Position numbers and translations under genes: made by a program. 64,000 nt of DNA from NCBI GenBank assembly GCA_005116745.1, contig SWDS01000010.1, forward strand, positions 338,432-402,431, written 5' to 3'. The notes under the pieces are model-generated. The model had not been told where the DNA came from and did no database searches. It saw only the letters and a list, made by a program, of their open reading frames with translations. Below are positions 26,385 to 34,455 of the stretch, piece by piece. Within the stretch, counting starts at the first letter, position 1. Every line of letters starts with the position of its first letter. Source of the DNA: Nitrospira sp. Lineage in GTDB: Bacteria; Nitrospirota; Nitrospiria; Nitrospirales; Nitrospiraceae.

Positions 26385-26788
26385 GAGAGGCTCGAACGCA
26401 AGGACTGCTGGCTCGGGACGTCCTGGCGAAGTGAGCGAAATACCTGTCGAGTGCCTCCAGGTCACTCCCAAAGAGTCTCTGCTCAGAAGCGCATTGCAGA
26501 GCAGTGTAACCGTGGGTAGCTGTGGCCGTTCTTCGACGGGATTTTTCAACGAACTCAAGACAAGCAGGCAGAGGGAACGGGCTGGAGGGCGTGGCGTTGG
26601 CTGGGGCCCTTCGGCTGGCTTGCTTGAACAAGCTCCGCCGACCCCTTTTCTTGTCCGACTCTCTCGACTCTATTGCTTGCCGCCCTGACGCAATAGCACT
26701 CCACTCGCCCGGATAGAGATCCCGGGATTGCCTCACCTTTTATTATTCAAGTAGGATGCCCATCCCTTACTGATGTGGGAGATATAGC
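26385..26788. other. Unassigned interval between creA and the next gene
   Basis: About 400 bp of GC-rich sequence. A minus-strand frame (MRQSRDLYPGEW..., up to 26736) and its plus-strand shadow are open, but composition is arginine/serine-rich, there is no ribosome site, and no family is recognisable. The frame also runs through the repeat copy in a different phase from the real gene. I treat it as decayed or inserted DNA. The end holds the leader of the gene at 26789. Confidence 0.4.
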
Positions 26789-27559
26789 ATGCGTCAGACG
26801 GTTATCCTTTTGCTGGGTGGATGCGTTCTCTCAGTGCTTCTTATGTCTGCCCCTTCTCACAGGGCTTTGGCAGTAGACGAATGCTGCGCGACGGAGGCGA
26901 CAGCCAAGCCCGCTGCGGTGCTCGTCGACCGTCCTGAATATCTGGCCTGGAAGAACTTCAGACCTGGTGCGAAGGTTGTGTACGCCGCTCGGTACTGGAA
27001 TCTGGCCGGCTCGAACAACTTCCTGGCCGGTCCAATCACTTCTCTCAATGCCTATCAGTTGCGGGTCATCAACGCTGAGGGCGTCAGGCTGTGGTTCAGC
27101 CAAGCTCCCACTGATCGGTATGGGAGGCCCATGCCTCCGAATGAATGGGAAGAGACCATCGCCGCTCAGTATGATTCCAATGTCGGCCCATCGGTGAATC
27201 AATCCCGTTATGCCCAACTGCTGACTGTCTTCCAGCAAGCCGGCAATCTTGCGATGGGTGTTCAACCAAAGCCCCGACCGATTGAAACCGGTGAAGATAC
27301 GATCGAGCTCAACGGCGCGCGGATTGCGACGCAGTGGGAGTCTGCGACGTATGAGTATGACGCGTCGGTGTGGCCGACCTTCAAAAATTGCCGCCTGGTC
27401 ATCAAGCTCTGGACCAGCACCGCCGTTCCGACGGGGTTGGTTCGCAAGACCGAAGAGAGAACCTGCCCGCTGGGAGGAGATCAGTTGGCGCGAGTCATGG
27501 TTGAAACGTATCTCCAGTCATTCGAGGGGTTTACGCCGACGACGAGCACGTTGCGCTGA
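26789..27559 (+). CDS. Secreted protein of unknown function
   Basis: A 256-residue exported protein. The signal peptide spans about residues 1-28 (VILLLGGCVLSVLLMSA ... ALAVD). The mature domain has a CC pair, YLAWKNFRPGAKVVYAARYW, RLWFSQAPTDRYGRP, TIELNGARIATQWESATY, and LVIKLWTSTAVPTGLVRK. The last section reads like an outer-membrane lipoprotein or periplasmic beta-sandwich that tests a resistance to change in conductivity or charge, but no family is recognised. It has a GGGAGA-like site and stands alone at the edge of the scar region. Confidence 0.75.
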   Translation: MRQTVILLLGGCVLSVLLMSAPSHRALAVDECCATEATAKPAAVLVDRPEYLAWKNFRPGAKVVYAARYWNLAGSNNFLAGPITSLNAYQLRVINAEGVRLWFSQAPTDRYGRPMPPNEWEETIAAQYDSNVGPSVNQSRYAQLLTVFQQAGNLAMGVQPKPRPIETGEDTIELNGARIATQWESATYEYDASVWPTFKNCRLVIKLWTSTAVPTGLVRKTEERTCPLGGDQLARVMVETYLQSFEGFTPTTSTLR

Positions 27560-27738
27560 TGCTTCGCCTGGCAGGCCAGTAAGGGATAGCAAGCGATTCA
27601 GAAGTGTGAAACAGCCTTTCGGTGAGTGACCGGCTAGTCCTTTGGACTGCGCGCGTTCTTGTATTACCTTCCTAAGTAATGGGGACAGTTGACCCCAATT
27701 CTGACCCTCAAGATCCTCAGGCCCCTAGCCCTCTACAA
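27560..27738. other. Spacer with no gene
   Basis: No coding frame. It contains GGGGACAGTTGACCCC (27681-27696), a short imperfect palindrome of the kind found near small repetitive elements. It joins the preceding gene to the relic that starts at 27739. Confidence 0.4.
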
Positions 27739-27822
27739 TCAAACCTTCCGCCTCCTTCAATCGAACCGAGACAGTCTACCTGCACCAAGACCATAGAAAA
27801 CACCAGCGGGCTCGTTGCCTAG
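27739..27822 (+). pseudogene. Relic of MinD-like gene 3' end
   Basis: The frame 27739-27822 matches the last 27 codons of the MinD-like gene at 23529-24602 with 18 identities: PPPSxEPRQ, then a threonine-rich stretch, and the shared end SGLVA followed by a stop. No upstream part of the ATPase is present. It is a relic of a second copy or of a rearranged end, about 3.2 kb from the intact gene. Confidence 0.75.
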
Positions 27823-27977
27823 TGCAGTGAGGGTATGACCAGAGGTAAGCCCTTGAGGTTGTCTCTATTTGAATAGGTGGGGTAGCGGGAAATAGCGAAG
27901 AGTGGAACCACATAGGTGGAATCGGTTAAGGATGAGGCTGTCTAGAGCCAGAGAGCAAAATGAGGATCGAGTACGTG
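27823..27977. other. Short spacer after the relic
   Basis: No gene or distinctive structure is seen. The convergent gene of the next unit ends at 27978. Confidence 0.5.
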
Positions 27978-28955
27978 TCAGAATCCGAGCTCTTTTTCGA
28001 GGTCGGCTTTCTTCTTATCAAATTGCTTTTGGTCGGCTTCGCTCTTCTGGGTGAACGATTTTTTCAAGCTTTCCCCAGCCTTTTCCACGACTTGCTGAGA
28101 CTCCTCACTCTTTTTCTTGATTTGCGCAGCCAAACCCTTCGCCTTCGGCGAACCGGAAAACTCGTAATAGATCATGGCTTGACCCTGGGAGAAGGTTGGA
28201 TCCGGCCGCTTCATGATGGTATCGCCTCGCTGTTCAGCTCGATCTCTGGCTGGTTTGTCTCCGCCCGGCAGGAATTTCATCCACAGTGACGCGTTCCTGA
28301 GTTTCTCGATCGACTGCATGGTCGACTGACCCAACTCGCCGATATTGCCGGTGAGACCCTGGGCATTTTTCTCCTCTGATTTCATCAGTCGATCGGCATT
28401 GACCGATGCCACCTTGGTCAGTTCTTGCCGGAATGCCGGTGGAGAGTTGTACGGCTGTCTTGATCCGGTAGTGCCATCGACCGGGCCGTAGCGGCCATTA
28501 TCGATATTCCAGGCGGCCTCGAACAGGTGCAGGTCTTCAGGCTTGGCTTGAATGGCCTTGATCAGGACCCGGTTGGCGTCCTGGTGGTCGCCGATGGCCT
28601 CGTAGTACTGAAAGGCTGCTGTTTGCCCGTCGGCCCGTACCGGTTCGCCGGAATACAAAGCGCCTTTTGCTTCAGCTGCCTTGGCCAAATCCCTCCCCAG
28701 TTTGGGCAGGTTTGCCTTGGCCTTTCCCGCTGCGTTCTTGTCATAGCGGTCGATGCACTCGCTTGCTGCCACTCTCATGTACGCGACGAAGAGCGCGGCG
28801 GATTGTCCGGCTTGTTCGGCCTTCTGCAACGCAGCCGACAGGGCCAGGGCAGCTTTCTTTTCATCGTCGCCCAGGCAAGGATCATCCGCATGAACGGCGG
28901 GAACTGCGAGGGTCATGAGCATGAGCGAATATCCGACTACTTTCGACAGGCGCAT
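27978..28955 (-). CDS. Secreted coiled-coil protein of unknown function
   Basis: A 325-residue exported protein with a signal peptide (KVVGYSLMLMTLAVPAVHA, cut before DD). The mature N-terminal half contains CLGDDEKKAALALSAAL, an ECIDRYDK motif and FQYYEAIGDHQDANRVLIKAIQ, which resembles a TPR-like helical hairpin. The last 60 residues are strongly charged (KKKSEESQQVVEKAGESL and QKQFDKKKADLEKEL) and likely form a coiled coil. It lies 15 bp downstream of the DUF4412 gene (28971-29714) on the same strand, so the two probably form an operon. Confidence 0.75.
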   Translation of the reverse strand: MRLSKVVGYSLMLMTLAVPAVHADDPCLGDDEKKAALALSAALQKAEQAGQSAALFVAYMRVAASECIDRYDKNAAGKAKANLPKLGRDLAKAAEAKGALYSGEPVRADGQTAAFQYYEAIGDHQDANRVLIKAIQAKPEDLHLFEAAWNIDNGRYGPVDGTTGSRQPYNSPPAFRQELTKVASVNADRLMKSEEKNAQGLTGNIGELGQSTMQSIEKLRNASLWMKFLPGGDKPARDRAEQRGDTIMKRPDPTFSQGQAMIYYEFSGSPKAKGLAAQIKKKSEESQQVVEKAGESLKKSFTQKSEADQKQFDKKKADLEKELGF

Positions 28956-28970
28956 GGGCGGTGATCTCCG

Positions 28971-29714
28971 TTATTTACCAAAGAGTCCCTTCATCATCTT
29001 ATTGACATCGGGAATCTGCTCGCCCAAGCTCTCGCCAGCTTGGCCCTCACGAGGTTGTTTTCCACTGGACTGACGCTGGCGCGAGTTCTTTTTCATCTCC
29101 TCCATATTGGGCATGCCGCCCATCCCCATCATGGCACTCATGTCGTTCTTGGTATATCCAGCGGGGATTTCAAAGAGGGCGGGGTTTTGCTTTTCGATCT
29201 TCAGATTGGTCAGTTCGCTGGTCATGCGCAGTTTTTTGTCGCTTTCTTTCGACAGCATGTCCATCTTGACGGTGATCCCTTCTTTCGTGGTCCAGAAAAA
29301 ACCACCGAATTTTCCTGAGCCGTCTTTCTTGACCGCGACAATCTTGGACTTCGTGGCCTTGATGCCGTTGATCGTTTCCTGGCCCACTTCAGCCTGCTCG
29401 ACGATGTCAAATCCGTCCATGCCGGAGGTATTGGAGCTATCCATCGGCATTTCCATATACATATCGCCCATCAGTTGCCACACGACCTTCTTATCCTTCC
29501 GCGTGATCGACGTCATACCATCCGATCCACCCATCTCCATCCGGTCCTTGTTGACCGTATGATAGATGCGTGACTTCATCGTCATGCCGCCTTCGGTTTC
29601 CATCGTACTGTCGGCCGAGTAATCGACTTGTACCTCAGGCGGAGAGGTCGCACCAGTCGTGAGCGGGGCAAGGATCATACAGATCAGCAGAGCGACATGA
29701 CGCAACAGATTCAT
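28971..29714 (-). CDS. DUF4412-like secreted protein
   Basis: A 247-residue exported protein with a signal peptide (RHVALLICMILAPLTTGA). The mature part starts VQVDYSADSTMETEGGMTMK and has KDRMEMGGSDGMTSITRKD, VWQLMGDMYMEM, ETINGIKATKSKIV, GGFFWTTKEGITVKM and ALFEIPAGYTK, the beta-strand pattern of DUF4412/LolA-like periplasmic domains. It is unusually rich in methionine. The final 45 residues are basic and glutamine-rich and are probably disordered. First gene of a pair with 27978-28955. Confidence 0.8.
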   Translation of the reverse strand: MNLLRHVALLICMILAPLTTGATSPPEVQVDYSADSTMETEGGMTMKSRIYHTVNKDRMEMGGSDGMTSITRKDKKVVWQLMGDMYMEMPMDSSNTSGMDGFDIVEQAEVGQETINGIKATKSKIVAVKKDGSGKFGGFFWTTKEGITVKMDMLSKESDKKLRMTSELTNLKIEKQNPALFEIPAGYTKNDMSAMMGMGGMPNMEEMKKNSRQRQSSGKQPREGQAGESLGEQIPDVNKMMKGLFGK

Positions 29715-29809
29715 ACGCAGGTCCTCCTAGCGAAAAGGTGTACTGGAGCCACGCAGGGTATCGGGATTCGCCACAGGCCGTCAATACGCAGAAATTCGAA
29801 GGATGGGGG

Positions 29810-30544
29810 TCATGAAAGTTCAAGCCCAATGGGAAAGGTTGCCGTATAGCCACCGGTGGTTGGGGATGGCTGACATAGCAATTGATCACCACCATCACGG
29901 AAGATGAAATCCTGCTGATTGCGTACGCGACGCCGTCCTTGTGACGTGTAGGGAAGAGCGGTATGCACGTGGTCGGTCAGTTCATCGGGAAAGTACAATT
30001 GGGAGGTAAATTCATAGCGTTTCTCTGCCGAGGGTGCTGTGCGGATTTTGAAGTGAATATGTACTGTTCGTATAGGGTACCAGCCAGGATAGATGGTTAG
30101 GAACCGTGCGGTTCCTTGCGTATCGGTCATCTGATATCCGCGTAAAAACTTCCGTCCCACCGTGCTGAAGCCAGGATCTCGGACATCTGAATAGACCCCC
30201 ATGGCGTCACAATGCCAGACATCGACCTGGGCATTCGGTAGGGGATGGCATTCTCCGGCGCGAACACGAGAGATGTGAAACGTCAGGGCTAACTGTGTAC
30301 CTGGCGTGACTCTCCCGTCAGTCGGATCGGAGCGAATGTCCATCCGATGCAAACGTTCATCAACGAAATAGGGGCCTTCCGTTTGCTCAGGGCGGAGGAC
30401 ACACAGAGCCTGCGGTGGGCTGGCAACTGAAGAATTCGTGGTCAAACGGTCACCCAGCATCCAGCCGACTCCCGTGGCACCAAGGAGTATCAGCCCCTGG
30501 CGGCGGGAAAGGAGGGCCCCTCCCTGCGTGTCATGGTGTTTCAT
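29810..30544 (-). CDS. Intradiol ring-cleavage dioxygenase-like protein, Tat-exported
   Basis: A 244-residue protein of the protocatechuate/catechol dioxygenase family. The N terminus LSRRQGLILLGATGVGWMLG is a twin-arginine signal (SRRQGL). The core has TEGPYFVDERLHR, VDVWHCDAMGVYSD and YPGWYPIRTVHIHFKI, giving the Tyr, Tyr, His, His iron ligands expected. Intradiol enzymes open catechols between the hydroxyls using Fe(III). Export would be unusual for a central degradation enzyme, but exported members are known. The ATG at 30544 is used; TTG at 30589 would add 15 residues. No other aromatic-degradation genes are near, so its substrate is unknown. Confidence 0.85.
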   Translation of the reverse strand: MKHHDTQGGALLSRRQGLILLGATGVGWMLGDRLTTNSSVASPPQALCVLRPEQTEGPYFVDERLHRMDIRSDPTDGRVTPGTQLALTFHISRVRAGECHPLPNAQVDVWHCDAMGVYSDVRDPGFSTVGRKFLRGYQMTDTQGTARFLTIYPGWYPIRTVHIHFKIRTAPSAEKRYEFTSQLYFPDELTDHVHTALPYTSQGRRRVRNQQDFIFRDGGDQLLCQPSPTTGGYTATFPIGLELS

Positions 30545-30592
30545 CCAGTCCACACGCTCTCGTTTTGTGAAAACAGGAACAAGACTCAAACA

Positions 30593-31321
30593 CTACCGAC
30601 CCCTCATTCGTGGATGAACGCTTGCAGGTGGCGGAGGTGACGGCCCTGGTGAAAAACCTCCTCCAGGGGGGCCATAGAACCCACGCCCTCCATAAGAGCC
30701 GCCATACCCACCGTATCCGCCATATCCACCAAATGGTCCCCCCCAACCACCATACCCATAGCGAGAAAATCCGCTATATCCATAGGGTGGATAGTAGGCA
30801 CCATAGTATGGACTTCGGTCTCTTCCTCTCTGGGCTGCAAGACTCTTCCAATCAATAATGTGTTTCACCTCAAGGATAGGGTAGGTATAGTCGCTCTCAT
30901 CAAGTTGTCTTGTGGTCTCACCTTTTACGGTGCCGATTATAGTAATGGGCGTACCTTGCGGGAGGCTGGCAGGGTCGAGAAATTGTTCTCGAAGCGCCAG
31001 GAATCGGCCTTCTGATCGAAGACGCTCTTCAGTCAACGTCCCTTCTTTCTCAGTCGGCAGTTGCAAGATTTCCACTTCGGTTCCTGCTTCTGTCCGTTTA
31101 GCCTTAATCACGTTCCCGCCGATCATGACTGTTCGCCCGACATATTCACCCGGAGATCTCTTCAAGTCTGCAAAGCTGACGCTGGTATCGATCTCCTTTT
31201 CCAATCCGAAAGGAATGCCGAGCAGCTCCGTATCGCGTTGGACTTGATGGAGAGACTCTGCACAAGCAGACAACATTACGGCAGCACACAACAAGGGAGC
31301 GAGGACGGTCAGGCGAGACAT
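30593..31321 (-). CDS. Slp-family outer-membrane lipoprotein with Gly/Tyr-rich tail
   Basis: A 242-residue lipoprotein. Signal peptide with lipobox AVMLSAC. The domain SFADLKRSPGEYVGRTVMIGG, then KAKRTEAGTEVEIL, REQFLDPASLPQGTPITIIG and YTYPILEVKHIIDWK matches the Slp/YeaY starvation-lipoprotein family. After residue 165 the chain changes to a low-complexity tail of Gly, Tyr and Pro (GGWGGPFGGYGGYGGYGG and neighbours). The start at 31321 is favoured since GGAGAGGAG lies a proper distance upstream. Confidence 0.8.
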   Translation of the reverse strand: MSRLTVLAPLLCAAVMLSACAESLHQVQRDTELLGIPFGLEKEIDTSVSFADLKRSPGEYVGRTVMIGGNVIKAKRTEAGTEVEILQLPTEKEGTLTEERLRSEGRFLALREQFLDPASLPQGTPITIIGTVKGETTRQLDESDYTYPILEVKHIIDWKSLAAQRGRDRSPYYGAYYPPYGYSGFSRYGYGGWGGPFGGYGGYGGYGGSYGGRGFYGPPGGGFSPGPSPPPPASVHPRMRGR

Positions 31322-31336
31322 GGTCATTCTCCTCTC

Positions 31337-32008
31337 CTAAAAGTGATACGACAGCCCACCAAGGAGAAGCTGTGCTCTGTAATTACCGCTGAATCCACCT
31401 AAGTCACCGAAGGCTCCATCGAACTTCAGGGTCGCTCCGGTGTACTTATACTCGCCAAAGACGGCAATTTTTGGTGTGATGAATGTGCGCAGGCCGGCGA
31501 GGACATTCCACGCTGGGGCTATTGCAGAGTCACTTCGCACGGTAGCCGTATCACCGATGTGGGCGATGGCCGCTCCGATGCCGGCCCCCACATATGGCTG
31601 GAGTGTGCGGCCTGGATATCGGGCAATAAAATTGACTCCAACAGTGGTTACCCTCATATGGATCCCTGGGTCTTGTGCCCCTGGTCCGAGGTCCAGTTGC
31701 TTGATATGTGGGGTACTATGGAAGACTTCTCCCTCTATTCCATACCAACTATGTCCAGGGAAGTAACCGACCTTAGCTCCGTAGGTGATCGAGTTTTGCA
31801 GATCAAAGTCTGGATCAGGGGCAGGGTTGAGATTGGGAACTCCTGCGGAGGCACCCGTTCCTGCAATGCTGTTGATCCGATCCGCGAAGTTCACACCGGC
31901 CTGTCCTGCCACATACATCTCTGCGGACACGAGACTGGGAATACAGAGAGAGATGAATGAGCACCCTGCCATCAAACAACTTGTAACGAATGGAGCGTTC
32001 TTTTTCAT
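31337..32008 (-). CDS. Outer-membrane beta-barrel protein (OmpA/Ail-like fold)
   Basis: A 223-residue protein with a signal peptide (MKKNAPFVTSCLMAGCSFIS ... VSA). The mature chain alternates short beta strands: YVAGQAGVNFADRI, ITYGAKVGYFPGHSWYGIEGE, RTLQPYVGAGIGAAIA, AWNVLAGLRTFITPKIAVFGEYKYTG, ending with aromatic YRAQLLLGGLSYHF. The terminal Phe and the strand pattern fit an eight-stranded outer-membrane barrel. ATG 32008 is preceded by CAGGAGA; the frame extends upstream to 32245 but without protein character. It is immediately downstream of, and on the same strand as, nothing closer than 270 bp; the Slp-like gene follows 15 bp later. Confidence 0.82.
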   Translation of the reverse strand: MKKNAPFVTSCLMAGCSFISLCIPSLVSAEMYVAGQAGVNFADRINSIAGTGASAGVPNLNPAPDPDFDLQNSITYGAKVGYFPGHSWYGIEGEVFHSTPHIKQLDLGPGAQDPGIHMRVTTVGVNFIARYPGRTLQPYVGAGIGAAIAHIGDTATVRSDSAIAPAWNVLAGLRTFITPKIAVFGEYKYTGATLKFDGAFGDLGGFSGNYRAQLLLGGLSYHF

Positions 32009-32281
32009 CGTTGTTCTCCTGAACCATATCATCATAACAAATAAAAGTTGGTTGCATAGCCCCTCAAACTCGTGAAGTTTCCATTTATGAAGACCGTCAG
32101 CTCGAATCATCACGTATCCGTTGTATTCCAAAGTAATGATCATAACTGACCGGAGAAGTCCGTAAGTGTCCATTGGATTGTGGCTCATATCTGTGGTACA
32201 TCCTCCACTACAGATGACGCGGGCAAAGTGATCTTTTGCTGACATCTACTTATTTATTTACTGAAGGTAAGGAGCAAATCA

Positions 32282-32686
32282 ATGGGACTCATGGATCAAT
32301 TGGGGCAAGCGGTGGGTGGTATGTTGGGTGGACAGGGAGGGCAGAATCCTCTATTGCAAGCCGTGACCAGTCTCCTTGGAAAGGACAGCGGTATTGGAGG
32401 ACTTGCCGGGCTTGTTCAGGCGTTTCAGAAGAACGGGCTCGGTGAAATTGTGAATTCCTGGGTGAGCACGGGCCAGAATCTGCCGGTGACCCCAAACCAG
32501 ATTGAACAAGGCTTAGGCAGTGATTTGCTGAACCAACTGGCCGGTAAGGCAGGACTTTCCTCTGGAGCGGTGGGTTCACAGCTGGCTGGCCTTCTTCCTG
32601 ATCTGATCGACAAGCTGACGCCCAATGGCAAGATCGAAGCGGGTGGGCTCGAACAGCTTATGAAACTGGTCCAAGGGATGAAATAG
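32282..32686 (+). CDS. YidB-like DUF937 protein
   Basis: A 134-residue protein of the YidB/DUF937 family: MGLMDQLGQAVGGMLGG, glycine-rich first third, SLLGKDSGIGGLAGLVQAF, GEIVNSWVSTGQNLPVTPNQIEQGLG and a C-terminal LPDLIDKLTPNGKI. Family function is unknown; members are small soluble proteins with a helix-rich C-terminal half. ATG 32282 has TAAGGAG upstream. The length matches E. coli YidB. Confidence 0.88.
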   Translation: MGLMDQLGQAVGGMLGGQGGQNPLLQAVTSLLGKDSGIGGLAGLVQAFQKNGLGEIVNSWVSTGQNLPVTPNQIEQGLGSDLLNQLAGKAGLSSGAVGSQLAGLLPDLIDKLTPNGKIEAGGLEQLMKLVQGMK

Positions 32687-32753
32687 GCGTCGAACGAAGC
32701 GGCTGGCGATTAGATTTTAGGTGTTGGTTCCATCATCCAGCCAGAATATCGGC

Positions 32754-33239
32754 ATGCGCATCAGGGACCGGCTCGTAGTCTGGATTGCTATCGGTCTGGT
32801 CTTGCTGTCGGTTGTGTGGGCGCTTCGTGATCTCCGGGGCTCCAGCCCGGAACCAACTCAACCTAGGAATCTCGCACTCACGCCGGAAGCGATATCGCTG
32901 GTGACGGGCGATGAGCCTATCGTCGAGGTGTTGACCAGACCTGGCTGTCCGGTGTGCCACATCATTCCAGGAATTCCTGGGGCCACAGGCCAAGTCGGGC
33001 CGCCGTTGGTGCTTGGCACGACCGGTGAGCGACGGCTTAAAGATCCTGACTACCGTGGGGAAGCCAAGACGGTGCATGAGTACATCGTTGAATCGGTATT
33101 GGAGCCGCAGCGATTTGTGGTACGAGGGTATCCAGAGAAGACCATGCCAGCGTGGTATGGATCCAAACTGAGTGCGCTGGCTCTTGAGAAGATAGCGTCG
33201 TATCTTGAGCGCCAGACTGAAGGGAGTTCAGCTCCCTGA
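32754..33239 (+). CDS. Membrane-anchored monoheme c-type cytochrome
   Basis: A 161-residue protein. An N-terminal membrane anchor (VVWIAIGLVLLSVVWAL) is followed by a proline-rich linker. The single heme site is CPVCH in TRPGCPVCHIIPG, and the sixth ligand is probably the Met in EKTMPAWYG, giving the usual class I cytochrome c order. The final helix SALALEKIASYLERQ closes the fold. It is likely held in the inner membrane facing the periplasm. The start ATG 32754 (MRIRDRL) was selected over an upstream GTG at 32721. Confidence 0.88.
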   Translation: MRIRDRLVVWIAIGLVLLSVVWALRDLRGSSPEPTQPRNLALTPEAISLVTGDEPIVEVLTRPGCPVCHIIPGIPGATGQVGPPLVLGTTGERRLKDPDYRGEAKTVHEYIVESVLEPQRFVVRGYPEKTMPAWYGSKLSALALEKIASYLERQTEGSSAP

Positions 33240-33255
33240 GGGTGGGGCTGTGTGA

Positions 33256-34431
33256 CTAGCGCTTGCGGATCGGCGTGACGTTTCCTGAAGCGCCGCCCTG
33301 AATCTTAAAGGCATCGGCCCCCTGTCCCCCCATCTGTTTATCAAGCAGGGCGTTCACGGCATCATCGCCTTTCAGCCCTTCAAGCTTGATCTTGAGGCGT
33401 AAGTTATTCGCGCTATCGGCGTTGATGAGGGCCTGCTCCAGCGAGATCTTGTTCGTCTTGTAGAGCTGAAACAGGACATGATCGAAGGTCTGGCACCCTT
33501 CGTCGATGCCTTGCTCCATGGCTTCCTTGAGTGTGTCGACCTCAGCCTTCTTGATTAGATCCTTGACGCGCGGCGTGTCCAGCATGATTTCCAGGGCTGG
33601 GACGCGTTTGCCGTCGAGCGACGGGATCAATCGTTGGGAGATAATCGCGCGCAGATTGAGGGACAACTGTAAATAAATCTGAGCATGGCGCTCGACCGGA
33701 AAAAAATTCATGATGCGTTCGATCGCCTGATTGGCGTTGTTGGAGTGCAGCGTTCCGATGCAGAGGTGACCGGTCTCGGCAAAGGTAATTGCTGCTTCCA
33801 TAGTTTCGGTGTCGCGGACCTCACCAATAAGAATCACATCCGGAGCTTGACGGAGGGTATTCTTCAGCGCGTTTTGAAAGGTTAAGGTGTCGAATCCGAC
33901 TTCGCGTTGCGTGATGATGGACTTCTTGTGCTGATGAACGAACTCGATCGGATCTTCCACCGTAATGATATGGCCCTGGTGGACGGTATTGCGATGGTCG
34001 ATCATGGCGGCCAACGATGTCGACTTTCCCGACCCGGTTGCGCCCACTACCAGCACCAGACCGCGTTTGGTCATCGCGATATCTTTGATGATCGGAGGGA
34101 GTTCCAACTGCTCGACGGTCTGAATCTCCGCTTTGATGTGACGGAAGACCAATCCGACATTACCCCGCTGCCTGAAGATGTTGACGCGGAAACGACCCAA
34201 CTCTTTGTAATAGAGCGCCAGGTTCATCTCCATCTTTTCTTCGAATTCGCCGCGCTGTTGTCCACGCATCAAGGTTAATGCCAGTGCTTCGAGCTGTTCG
34301 TTGGTGAACAGGGGAGCGTCGGTTGGTTGAGTGGCGCCATGGATGCGGTAGATCGGCGAGGCGTCGACAGTCAAATACAAGTCCGACGCTTCGCGGTCCA
34401 CCATCACTTTTAGAAGACTTCGAACATCCAT
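33256..34431 (-). CDS. pilU: PilU-type twitching motility ATPase
   Basis: A 391-residue hexameric retraction-type ATPase of the PilT/PilU family. Walker A VVGATGSGKSTSLAAM, Asp-box ITVEDPIEFVHQ, Walker B DVILIGEVRDTETM and His-box TGHLCIGTLHSNNA. The usual PilT signature AIRNLIRE is replaced by RVKDLIKKAE, as in PilU. PilU assists PilT in pilus retraction. The gene lies 24 bp after pilT on the same strand, so the two are co-transcribed. Confidence 0.9.
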   Translation of the reverse strand: MDVRSLLKVMVDREASDLYLTVDASPIYRIHGATQPTDAPLFTNEQLEALALTLMRGQQRGEFEEKMEMNLALYYKELGRFRVNIFRQRGNVGLVFRHIKAEIQTVEQLELPPIIKDIAMTKRGLVLVVGATGSGKSTSLAAMIDHRNTVHQGHIITVEDPIEFVHQHKKSIITQREVGFDTLTFQNALKNTLRQAPDVILIGEVRDTETMEAAITFAETGHLCIGTLHSNNANQAIERIMNFFPVERHAQIYLQLSLNLRAIISQRLIPSLDGKRVPALEIMLDTPRVKDLIKKAEVDTLKEAMEQGIDEGCQTFDHVLFQLYKTNKISLEQALINADSANNLRLKIKLEGLKGDDAVNALLDKQMGGQGADAFKIQGGASGNVTPIRKR

Positions 34432-34455
34432 CGGCCGTACTCCGTCGCGTGTGTG

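Noticed and set aside
26329-26736. Minus-strand frame with MRQSRDLYPGEW
   Set aside because: No ribosome site, skewed Arg/Ser composition and no recognised family; part of it overlaps the duplicated repeat in a different phase.
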